Of a stretch of 62,047 bases of DNA, positions 36,702 through 44,108 are shown piece by piece. This stretch comes from Syntrophorhabdus sp. PtaB.Bin047. GTDB taxonomy: Bacteria; Desulfobacterota; Syntrophorhabdia; Syntrophorhabdales; Syntrophorhabdaceae. A program made the position numbers and the translations under genes. Below the pieces are notes generated by a model, which worked only from the letters and a program-made list of their open reading frames with translations, ran no database searches and was not told where the DNA came from. The stretch's first letter is position 1. The number at the start of each line of letters is the position of its first letter. The DNA lies in contig MVQP01000007.1 of assembly GCA_002067235.1 (NCBI GenBank), forward strand, positions 1 through 62,047, given 5' to 3'.

Positions 36702-37514
36702 TCACAGCGAATGAAGATACAACATCACTATCGTGTTGTAGTTGAAGTACAGCCTGTTCTCAAGGTCCTTGATGGCGTTGAGGTAGGGAATAATGCCCTC
36801 GTCGGAAAAGGCGGCCTTGAATATCTCCACGTAGATCTCCGACTCCACCACGGCCCTGAGTTCCTCCAGGTCGATGAACCTGGCTACGTCCGACCGTCCC
36901 GGGGTCTCCATCCTGGTCCTCACGTACAACGCCTCGAGTTGGTCACAATGCTCCCTGACCCGGGACCTGATGTCGGACAGGAGGAAACTCTTGAGCTGGG
37001 GATACTCCTCCCGGGGGTACCGCGCGATACGGGAGAAGAAAGGCACCAGGTGGCCGAGGTAGATGTCCACGCCCTTTTTGAGAAACGCTGTGTCCTTGAT
37101 CACCCTGCACAGCAGGCTGTCCCGCACCTCGAATTCCTCCAGGTTGACCGACACCGAACCGGACTCGATGGAAATGAAGACGGGGTAGGAAGGACGCCCC
37201 TTGCTCCCCAGGACGGCCCCGCACGTCTGGGCCCCGATCGCCTCGTCCCATCTCGTCCAGACAATGACGCCCTGGTTATAATATTGTTCCCCGATGTTGA
37301 TAGGCAGATGGAAGTTGACGGTATCACCCTTCCGGACCCCTTCCCTGCTCACCACCCAGTTGGGGATGGCAAACCCGATGCCGCTCTTGCTCAGGTCAAG
37401 GACAACGTACTGGAAACAGGAGTGGTCCGCGCCCCTCGTGCCCAGAAAGGGCAGATTCACGGAGCTTATGTCAAGCCGCTTCTCCCGTCTTCGATCCTGC
37501 CCGTGGTCCGTCAT
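36702..37514 (-). CDS. PilZ-domain protein with C-terminal extension
   Basis: A protein of about 270 residues. The c-di-GMP-binding signature is present: an Arg-rich DRRREKRLD followed by LDLSKSGIGFA (the D/NxSxxG motif). The PilZ barrel spans about residues 8-115. The C-terminal 150 residues are helical and unrecognised. The start at MTDHGQDRRREKR is preferred; longer forms are possible. It is convergent with the kinase operon and divergent from the REC-PP2C gene. The most natural role is to make synthesis or export of the adjacent polysaccharide responsive to c-di-GMP, since the synthase lacks a PilZ domain of its own. Confidence 0.8.
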   Translation of the reverse strand: MTDHGQDRRREKRLDISSVNLPFLGTRGADHSCFQYVVLDLSKSGIGFAIPNWVVSREGVRKGDTVNFHLPINIGEQYYNQGVIVWTRWDEAIGAQTCGAVLGSKGRPSYPVFISIESGSVSVNLEEFEVRDSLLCRVIKDTAFLKKGVDIYLGHLVPFFSRIARYPREEYPQLKSFLLSDIRSRVREHCDQLEALYVRTRMETPGRSDVARFIDLEELRAVVESEIYVEIFKAAFSDEGIIPYLNAIKDLENRLYFNYNTIVMLYLHSL

Positions 37515-37595
37515 CTTCTGTTCCGCCACACCTGTATAATACATGCTGGGAATGTCCGCGACAATGGGAAAATGGGGCATACGGGCATACGAGTC

Positions 37596-37613
37596 TGCGC
37601 GCTTCCGCGCGCA
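37596..37613. promoter_or_regulatory. Perfect 7-bp GC hairpin between divergent PilZ and REC-PP2C genes
   Basis: TGCGCGC and GCGCGCA pair perfectly across a TTCC tetraloop. It lies in the 5' leader of the PilZ gene on the minus strand. It could be a leader hairpin or an attenuator; the role is unknown. Confidence 0.35.
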
Positions 37614-37744
37614 AAGGGGTGTACGGGTCAAAAACAAAAGCGAACGCGGGGCTCAGCACTGAGGTCGGGTCGCGGCGGCCCGGGAACGGGGACCATCAAA
37701 AACCATGGAATATTCCCGTCATTGACTGTAAGATAGAAACATAC

Positions 37745-38983
37745 ATGAAGGAAAAGATACTGATCGTCGATGACAGCGAGGATATCCGGGTGCTCCTGAA
37801 ACGCATTCTCGCAAAAACAGGCTATGACGTCACTGAGGCAACCGGCGGAGAGGAGGCCCTCTTCCTGGCCGAAGCCATAAGGCCGGACCTTGTCCTTCTC
37901 GACATCGTCATGCCGGGTATGGATGGTTTCACTGTTTGCGAAGAATTGGGGCGCAAAGGGCTCCTTACCGACGTGCCCGTCATCTTTTTGTCAGCCAGAT
38001 CGGATACGGCCGACAAGGTGAGGGGCCTGGAAACGGGCGGTTCCGACTACATCACCAAACCTTTCGAAAAGGCGGAAGTCCTGGCACGGGTGGAAAACCA
38101 GCTGAAGATCCGAAGGCTCACCTGCGAACTCAAGAGGTCCAACGCCAGGCTCTCCGAGAAGCAGGCGGTCCTCGACGAGGACTTGAGGGCGGCGGCCGGC
38201 ATCCAGCAGAGCCTTTTGCCGCGAACCGTACCGGACATAGAGAGCCTGGTCATCGCCTGGAAGTTCATGCCCTCCCACGTGATCGGGGGGGACATGTTCA
38301 ACGTCTTCCGCCTCGACGAGGACCACGTCGGCATGTACATGATAGATGTCAGCGGCCACGGGGTGCCCTCGGCACTCATCACCGTCTCCGTTTCCCAGGC
38401 CCTTGAGCCCAACAGCGGACGGATCACCAAGGAACGGACCTACGAAGCACCCGGGTACCGGATAACATCACCAGGGAGGGTCATGGAAGCCCTCGACAGG
38501 GAATACCCCATCGAACGTTTCGGTAAGTACTTCACCATCGTCTATCTCGTCATCAACACCCGCACGGGCGCCGTCACATACAGCAACGCCGCCCACCCGT
38601 CCCCCCTGATCGTGCGAGGCGATGGGTCCATGGAGCCCCTCGACAAAGGCGGGACGATCATCGGCCTCGACGGACGCCTCCCTTTCGAGGAGGAAGAGAA
38701 GTCTCTGAGGAAAGGTGACAGGGTGGTGCTCTTCACTGACGGGGTGGTGGAATATCAGGACAGCTCGGGGGAATTCTTCGGGGAGAACCGCCTTTATTCC
38801 CTCCTTTCCGATCTCAGGAACGAAGGGGTCGAAGCTCTTCTCGACACCGTCGTTTCCGCCATCCAGGGCTTCGGCAAGGGGGCGGAGGTCCAGGACGACA
38901 TCACTCTGGTGGCACTGGAATACACGGGAAGCGCGGAGGAAAGGAACCTGGCGGCACAGAGGGCACCGGCCCGGGATATCTGA
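37745..38983 (+). CDS. REC-PP2C (RsbU-like) serine phosphatase response regulator
   Basis: A 412-residue protein starting at MKEKILIVDDSED. Residues 1-120 form a receiver domain with Asp53 in LLDIVMPGMDG. A helical linker with an LxxAAxIQQSLLP segment follows. The SpoIIE/PP2C phosphatase domain then shows GGDMFNVFRL, MIDVSGHGVPSALI, LFTDGVVEYQD and DDITLVALEY, the metal-binding aspartates of the family. Receiver phosphorylation probably activates the phosphatase, which dephosphorylates the STAS protein encoded next. The hybrid kinase upstream is a candidate phosphodonor. No obvious Shine-Dalgarno precedes the ATG. Confidence 0.9.
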   Translation: MKEKILIVDDSEDIRVLLKRILAKTGYDVTEATGGEEALFLAEAIRPDLVLLDIVMPGMDGFTVCEELGRKGLLTDVPVIFLSARSDTADKVRGLETGGSDYITKPFEKAEVLARVENQLKIRRLTCELKRSNARLSEKQAVLDEDLRAAAGIQQSLLPRTVPDIESLVIAWKFMPSHVIGGDMFNVFRLDEDHVGMYMIDVSGHGVPSALITVSVSQALEPNSGRITKERTYEAPGYRITSPGRVMEALDREYPIERFGKYFTIVYLVINTRTGAVTYSNAAHPSPLIVRGDGSMEPLDKGGTIIGLDGRLPFEEEEKSLRKGDRVVLFTDGVVEYQDSSGEFFGENRLYSLLSDLRNEGVEALLDTVVSAIQGFGKGAEVQDDITLVALEYTGSAEERNLAAQRAPARDI

Positions 38984-39001
38984 CGAAACGGAGGGACGTG
39001 C

Positions 39002-39340
39002 ATGGAAATAGATGAGAAGAAGGTGGGAGACGTTCTCGTCGTCCTGCCCCGTGAGAAGCGGATAGACGCGTCCGTTTCGACAGGTTTCAAGGGAAGAATG
39101 GTGGATTGGATCAACCAGGGGAACAGGCGCATCGTCCTCGACCTTTCACAGGTCGATTTCATCGATTCGAGCGGGCTCGGCGCCATCGTCTCAAGCCTGA
39201 AAACCCTGGGGACCGAGGGCGATCTTGTGATCTGCGGCATCAGGGAAACCGTCATGGGACTCTTCAAGATCACGAGGATGAACAGGGTCTTCCAGATCTT
39301 CGCCAACGAATCTGAGGCGATCGAGGCGCTTTCACGATAA
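39002..39340 (+). CDS. STAS-domain anti-sigma factor antagonist (RsbV/SpoIIAA-like)
   Basis: A 112-residue single STAS domain. The regulatory serine is predicted at Ser57 in FIDSSGLGAIVSSLKTL, equivalent to SpoIIAA Ser58. GGAGGG precedes the ATG. Unphosphorylated protein would bind the RsbW-like kinase encoded next and free that kinase's target. It follows the phosphatase by 18 bases and precedes the kinase by one, giving a compact partner-switching cassette. Confidence 0.9.
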   Translation: MEIDEKKVGDVLVVLPREKRIDASVSTGFKGRMVDWINQGNRRIVLDLSQVDFIDSSGLGAIVSSLKTLGTEGDLVICGIRETVMGLFKITRMNRVFQIFANESEAIEALSR

Positions 39341-39341
39341 C

Positions 39342-39785
39342 ATGCCCGGACCCGCGCAGTCACCGAAAACGATCACCTTCCTCGTCGACAGCAAGCTGAA
39401 GAACGTTTCTCTTGCCGGTGTCGCCGTTCGTGGGATATGCTCCTACCTCTCGCTCAGCGACGTCGACGAGTATTACCTCGAGCTCTGCGTGGTCGAGGCG
39501 GTGAACAACGCCATCAGGCACGCCTACGACAACGAGGAAGGGCATGTTGTGGAGGTCGACATAACCTATTCCAGCGAGGAGATCGTCCTTGACATCAGCG
39601 ACAGGGGGAAACCGATGTCACTGTACAACCCCGCCCTTCCCGACTACGACCCCGCGGACCTCAAGGCCCTGCCGGAACACGGACTGGGCCTGTACATCAT
39701 CAATACCGTGATGGACCAGGTCACCTACACCTCCGAAGACAACAGAAACACCCTCAGAATGAAAAAGAAGTTATACAGAAGCTGA
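39342..39785 (+). CDS. RsbW/SpoIIAB-like serine kinase and anti-sigma factor
   Basis: A 147-residue GHKL-type kinase. The N box is CVVEAVNNAIRHAY, and the G1/G2 regions are LDISDRGKPM and EHGLGLYIINTVMDQV. It would phosphorylate the adjacent STAS protein and hold a sigma factor or other target inactive. No sigma factor gene lies next to it, so the output may be encoded elsewhere or may be a non-sigma target, as in some biofilm-controlling switches. A repeat-filled palindromic region begins just after its stop. Confidence 0.9.
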   Translation: MPGPAQSPKTITFLVDSKLKNVSLAGVAVRGICSYLSLSDVDEYYLELCVVEAVNNAIRHAYDNEEGHVVEVDITYSSEEIVLDISDRGKPMSLYNPALPDYDPADLKALPEHGLGLYIINTVMDQVTYTSEDNRNTLRMKKKLYRS

Positions 39786-39790
39786 GAAGA

Positions 39791-40170
39791 ATTAGGTGAT
39801 AGGTAATAGGTGATAGGTCGCTGCTGTCCAAAATAGTCCATTTCCCGGAATGCCCTCCTTATGGAACAGGACTTCAGGACAGGTAGGTCCTCCGTTCCGG
39901 ACGAGGTTGATCTCTTCTGAGGAGGATAATGACCAATGACCAAATTCCAATGACCAGAGAAAGAGACAATAACCAATAACCAAAAAGAAAACGATACGGA
40001 CAGTCCATTCTGTCCTTCTCTTTGTTCAATTGGTTATTGGTGCATTGGTCATTATCATTTTCATTGGTCATTGGAACTTGATCATTGGTTATTCTCGTTC
40101 CCTGGCTTGTTCCGGAGAGTCAGCATGTTCGTTGCCGCAGGTCTATTTTGGACAGGTGTGGGTGATAGGT
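39791..40170. repeat. Large imperfect palindromic repeat element with 12-base inverted ends
   Basis: A perfect 12-base inverted pair, TGTCCAAAATAG at 39825-39836 and its complement at 40143-40154, encloses about 306 bases. Inside, runs of AATGACCAATGACC on the left answer inverted copies on the right, centred on a GGACAG-TCCATT-CTGTCC hairpin (39998-40015). GGTGATAGGT occurs outside both ends (39809-39818 and 40161-40170) as a possible direct repeat. It fills the 437-base gap between convergent genes. No protein of note is encoded, and it may act as a bidirectional terminator. Confidence 0.7.
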
Positions 40171-40222
40171 GGTGGGAAAGGCCCTTCCCTGGAACCTGAG
40201 ACCCGAAGCCTGGGATCTTTCT

Positions 40223-40855
40223 CTAGCTTCCCAATCCGTTCTCTATGCTGTAGCGGATCAGCTCGGAGTTGTTCTTGAAGTTCATCTTCTTGAGGATCCT
40301 GGTCCGGTACGTGCTGACGGTCTTGATGCTGAGAAAGAGCTTTTCCGATATCTCCTTGATCGAATACCCCGAGGCGATCATCACCATGACCCTGAACTCT
40401 CTCTCTGAAAGCGTGCTGTGAAGCGGAACGTCCGCCGGACGTTCGACCACCCCCGCCAGCTTCTCGGCAAGCGTCGCGGTGATGTACTTCCTTCCCTGGG
40501 AGATACGGCGTATCGCCCTGACCAGCTCGTCGGGCGCACTCTCCTTCGTGAGATAACCTGAGGCCCCCGCCTTGAGCACCCGCATGGCATAATGCTCCTC
40601 GGGATGTACGCTGAGGATGAGGACGTTGGCATCGGGCTTGTGCTGCTTGAGCTCCTGAAGAACATCGAGTCCGCTCTTCACGGGCATCGATATGTCGAGG
40701 ATAATGATGTCGAAAGATCCGCCCAGTGCCTTCCTCAAGGCCTCCTGGCCGTCACTTGCCTCATCGACGACCACCATGTCGGGGACGTCGGAAACGATCT
40801 GTTTCAGTCCCTCCCGAACAATGAAATGATCGTCGGCGATCAGAATCCTTATCAT
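40223..40855 (-). CDS. NarL/FixJ-family response regulator
   Basis: A 210-residue regulator starting at MIRILIADDHFIVREGL. The receiver phosphorylation site is the Asp of IIILDISMPVKSG. The C-terminal LuxR-type helix-turn-helix includes GYSIKEISEKLFLSIKTVST. No cognate kinase is adjacent on the same strand. The hybrid kinase of the exopolysaccharide operon is one possible donor. The DNA targets are unknown; the direct repeat upstream of the polysaccharide promoter is a candidate worth testing. Confidence 0.93.
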   Translation of the reverse strand: MIRILIADDHFIVREGLKQIVSDVPDMVVVDEASDGQEALRKALGGSFDIIILDISMPVKSGLDVLQELKQHKPDANVLILSVHPEEHYAMRVLKAGASGYLTKESAPDELVRAIRRISQGRKYITATLAEKLAGVVERPADVPLHSTLSEREFRVMVMIASGYSIKEISEKLFLSIKTVSTYRTRILKKMNFKNNSELIRYSIENGLGS

Positions 40856-41316
40856 GACCGCCTCCGCCAACCACCGTAAGGACTACGCATTGTCAGGGCC
40901 TCCAATTATGTCTGTCGCTGATGTCGCTCAAAGACCCGGCCTCATACTAATGTGTACCGGGTTCTTCATCAGCCCTCTTGTGTGTTTATCATCACACTCC
41001 TCAGATAAGTTAAGGTTAGGATATCAGAGTTGCGGCAAAGATGGAATAGAGATAGCGAAGCCCCTGTTTGCCTAAAAGAAACAGTCGGGGGGGATGACTT
41101 TTGTCTCTTTCGTTTTCTTGGAAGCTATCCTTGATGAGTAAACGGCAGTATTTTGTTGCGCAAGCTCGAAAGGGGCTTCGCTATAGGAAGTCGCGCGGAA
41201 GAATCTCATATGATAGATGACAGTCATCAGATGGTGATATTATAACAGAATCTTCCCCAATACCGATATGTAATTTATGGGTACATACCATATACGGCAT
41301 TTATATATATCATCGC
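40856..41316. other. 461-base non-coding region with inverted repeats
   Basis: This region lies upstream of the NarL-type regulator gene and downstream of the PAS-LuxR gene. It holds a perfect 14-base inverted pair (41052-41065 and 41171-41184, core GCGAAGCCCCT) and a 13-base palindrome GATGACAGTCATC (41216-41228). There is also an ACCCGG/CCGGGT hairpin near 40938-40970 and an AT-rich end at 41280-41316. No convincing protein gene or known riboswitch is seen. It may hold the regulator's promoter, an operator and possibly a small RNA. Confidence 0.5.
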
Positions 41317-43275
41317 CTAACCAAGGGATATCAAATAAGCTCTCAGATTCAGCTTCTTTCCGTTCAATTTGAGCTTGCTCCTGATATTGTTGCGATGGGT
41401 ATCGATTGTCCCCGTGGAGACCTTCATGATCTGCGCTATCTCCTTGGAGGTCTTGCCGGCCTTTATGAGGTTTGCCACCTGTATCTCCGTGGGCGTGAAA
41501 TTCGAATATTTCATGGACATCTTCTGCAGGAAGGGGGAGAGGATGTCATTGAGGTTGCGTTCCACGATGTCCACGTACGATATCTGTCCGGGGTCGAGGT
41601 GACCTTTTCTCATCTTGTCGATGTAGGGAAGGACAAGCGCCTTGATGTTTGCTATGAGCCTCTCCTCGAGCTCCTTCTTGTCGTCGTCCCGGTGTTTGAG
41701 GAGGACCTTCAGCGCCGTGTTCGCCTCCTCGAGACGGCTCGACTCAATCTTGAGCTCGATCTCTCTCTTCTTCAGGGACTCCTCCGTGATCTTGCGGCCC
41801 GTTATGTCCTGGATGATGGCACAGACGTACCCTTCCCCCTCGTATTCCATGTAGCTCCCGGCGATCTCCACAGGAAACAGCTTTCCACGCTTCGTCCGGA
41901 AGACGGTCTCCACGCTCTCCGGCGTGCGCTCACCGGTCCGTTTGCCGTTGTCCATCCACATGTCCTCTGAACTGTTGGCGTCGAGCTCGTAGATGGTCCT
42001 TTCCCTCAGCTCTTCCCTGGTGTAGTCGAGAAGTCTGCAGATCTCGTCGTTCCCGTATATTATCTGCCCTTTCCCCGATATCCAGAGGATGCCCACGGCC
42101 GCGTTGTCCACGGCGAACTGGGTGAACTTCAAGGCCGCGCCCGCCTTCTTGATCGCCGTGACATCATTCGCAAGAAAGATGCGATAGTTCTTCCCGGGGA
42201 ACTGGAGGGCATGACCCGTTATCTCCACGTCGATTATGGTGCCATCCTTCAGCCTGTGCCTCCAGGGAACCCTTTCCTGCGACGGGTCAGGTTTCGACAG
42301 ATGCGCAAGAAGCGTCGGGACGTCCTCGTCGGGTTTCAGGTCCTTGAGGGTCATTCCGAGGAGTTCCCCGCGCGAGTACCCGTAGCTCCGCACTGCAAAG
42401 GTGTTCACGTCCACTATCTTCAAGGTGTCAAAATCATAGACGAATGTCGGAAAGGGGACGTTATCGAACATGTTCCGGTAGCGCTCCTCGCTGTCCTTGA
42501 GCTCCTTTTCGGTCTTCTTCCGTTCCGTTATGTCGCGCCAGACTACATACATGAGTCGCTTCGTGTCGCCGAAAGGGATCGTTGTCACCGATATCTCAAC
42601 CCAGAAATCCCTGCCGTCCACGCTCCGGTGGACCCACTCGAAACGGTTGCTCCCCTCTCTCATGGCCCGTTCCATCATCCTCGTTCCCTTCACCCGCGAA
42701 AGCTCGCCATCGGGTTGAAATTCGGGCGTGATCTCCAGGGGATGGTATTTGAGGAGCTCCTCCTTGGACGCGCATCCCATGATGCGGACAGCCGCCTCAT
42801 TGCAGTCGATGTAGTCCTTCCCGTCGAATATGAAGATGGGATCCACGGACTTCTCGTAGAGCAGCCTCAGCTTGGTCTCGTTCTCCTCGAGCGCCTCGCG
42901 GGCCGTCGCCAGCTGGGTGATATCCTCGTAGGCCATGAGGATCTCGCCCGACGCAAGCTGCACCGGCATGAAGTGGATGGTCTTGACGCTCCCGTCCTTG
43001 CATGAGACACGGAAGACCCAGGGTTTCTTCTCCCCGGGTTTGAAGAGCTCGAAGTCCTTGATCCAGGTCTCCACCACCGACTTGCGGTATTCCGGATCGG
43101 GGTATGCCTTTTCGAACCACGCCTTCCCGTCGGGAATATCGGCAAGATCCCAGCCGAACATCTCCCTGAACTTTGGATTGAGGTAGCGGTATTCGCCTTC
43201 CACGTTGATGAGGGCCAAACCGACGGGTATGTTCTCCGCAAGTATCTGGAACGTTTCGCCTTTTTCGACAAGCAT
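41317..43275 (-). CDS. Multi-PAS transcriptional regulator with LuxR-type helix-turn-helix
   Basis: A soluble regulator of about 652 residues. Four PAS domains follow one another: near residues 8-125 (ILAENIPVGLALINVEGEYR), 135-260, 265-390 and 395-510 (AAVGILWISGKGQIIYGN). PAC-type ends such as YVVWRDITERK and CAIIQDITGRK are visible. A coiled linker leads to a C-terminal LuxR/GerE helix-turn-helix (FTPTEIQVANLIKAGKTSKE). There is no kinase or receiver domain, so ligand or redox sensing acts directly on DNA binding. The start at MLVEKGETFQILAENIP is preferred; an ATG at 43362 adds 29 residues of low-complexity Arg/Gly sequence. This type is common in syntrophic Desulfobacterota. Confidence 0.88.
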   Translation of the reverse strand: MLVEKGETFQILAENIPVGLALINVEGEYRYLNPKFREMFGWDLADIPDGKAWFEKAYPDPEYRKSVVETWIKDFELFKPGEKKPWVFRVSCKDGSVKTIHFMPVQLASGEILMAYEDITQLATAREALEENETKLRLLYEKSVDPIFIFDGKDYIDCNEAAVRIMGCASKEELLKYHPLEITPEFQPDGELSRVKGTRMMERAMREGSNRFEWVHRSVDGRDFWVEISVTTIPFGDTKRLMYVVWRDITERKKTEKELKDSEERYRNMFDNVPFPTFVYDFDTLKIVDVNTFAVRSYGYSRGELLGMTLKDLKPDEDVPTLLAHLSKPDPSQERVPWRHRLKDGTIIDVEITGHALQFPGKNYRIFLANDVTAIKKAGAALKFTQFAVDNAAVGILWISGKGQIIYGNDEICRLLDYTREELRERTIYELDANSSEDMWMDNGKRTGERTPESVETVFRTKRGKLFPVEIAGSYMEYEGEGYVCAIIQDITGRKITEESLKKREIELKIESSRLEEANTALKVLLKHRDDDKKELEERLIANIKALVLPYIDKMRKGHLDPGQISYVDIVERNLNDILSPFLQKMSMKYSNFTPTEIQVANLIKAGKTSKEIAQIMKVSTGTIDTHRNNIRSKLKLNGKKLNLRAYLISLG

Positions 43276-43502
43276 TGGCCTTTGCCCCCAACCTGAATGC
43301 GCCGCAGGGACATTCACCTGCCCACTTCGCCCCCGCCGGTGATTGAGATGTTTTGGCAACATTATAGTTTAGTCCTGATTCACAGTAAATAATTTTCATG
43401 GTCGCCAGGGCTCCGTCTTATGCACCATACACAGCCCCTCACGTGTTAACATACGGACAGGGCAGGTTGACATCGCCGGAACAACTGGTGTATGAATTAT
43501 GC

Positions 43503-44093
43503 ATGATAAACGGCTACCGGACGCGATTCGCCGCATTCCTCACAATGGTGATCCTCTGTTTCACCATACCTGCTGCGGCAGTGTATTCCTCCTTCCAGAA
43601 ACAGCACCACATCCGGGAACAGATATCCCTTCACCTCAGGAACGCGAACGAGAACCTCAATGAAAAGGACCTCCGGGCCATTTCCCGCGCCGTCTACGAG
43701 GCTTCGAAAAAACACGGGATCGACTACAGGCTCGTTCTGGCGTTAATGAAGGTGGAATCCAACTTCCGCCACGACGCCGTCTCGGAGATGGGAGCGCGGG
43801 GCCTGCTCCAGGTCAAGCCGTCGCTGGCAAAGTTCATGGCACGTGACATGGGCATCGAGTGGAAAGGAAACCACACCCTTGACGACCCCGGGAACAACAT
43901 CAGGATAGGGATCCGTTTCCTTTCAGAGCTCGTCCACCGTTTCTATTGTGTCACCACGGCGCTTCGCGCCTACAACATGGGCCCCGAGAGGACCAGCGAA
44001 CTGCCGCCGGAGAAGATGACCTCTCCCCGGGGCTTCCCCGGGCTCGTACTGCGCGAATACGACAGGAACATCGTGATACTGCCCGACCCCTAA
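43503..44093 (+). CDS. Lytic transglycosylase (SLT domain)
   Basis: A cell-wall hydrolase of about 196 residues that cleaves peptidoglycan to 1,6-anhydromuropeptides. The start at MINGYRTRFAAFLTMVILC gives an N-terminal membrane anchor or signal. The catalytic Glu lies in ALMKVESNFRHDAVSEMGA, followed by RGLLQVKPSLAKFMA and the LRAYNMGP motif of soluble lytic transglycosylases. It ends 15 bases before mfd on the same strand. An in-frame longer start at 43398 is less likely. Confidence 0.9.
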   Translation: MINGYRTRFAAFLTMVILCFTIPAAAVYSSFQKQHHIREQISLHLRNANENLNEKDLRAISRAVYEASKKHGIDYRLVLALMKVESNFRHDAVSEMGARGLLQVKPSLAKFMARDMGIEWKGNHTLDDPGNNIRIGIRFLSELVHRFYCVTTALRAYNMGPERTSELPPEKMTSPRGFPGLVLREYDRNIVILPDP

Positions 44094-44108
44094 CACAACG
44101 AATGTCCG

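Noticed and set aside
36543..37736. A 397-codon plus-strand frame rich in Arg-Ser-Tyr repeats
   Set aside because: The repeat peptide comes from the 18-base array, and the remainder is antisense to the PilZ gene.
40030..40278. An 82-codon frame in the palindromic element
   Set aside because: It is composed of repeat-derived Ile/Val/His-rich sequence without a ribosome-binding site.
41040..41190. A c-di-GMP (GEMM) or other known riboswitch
   Set aside because: The conserved core elements are absent; only a long-range inverted repeat is seen.
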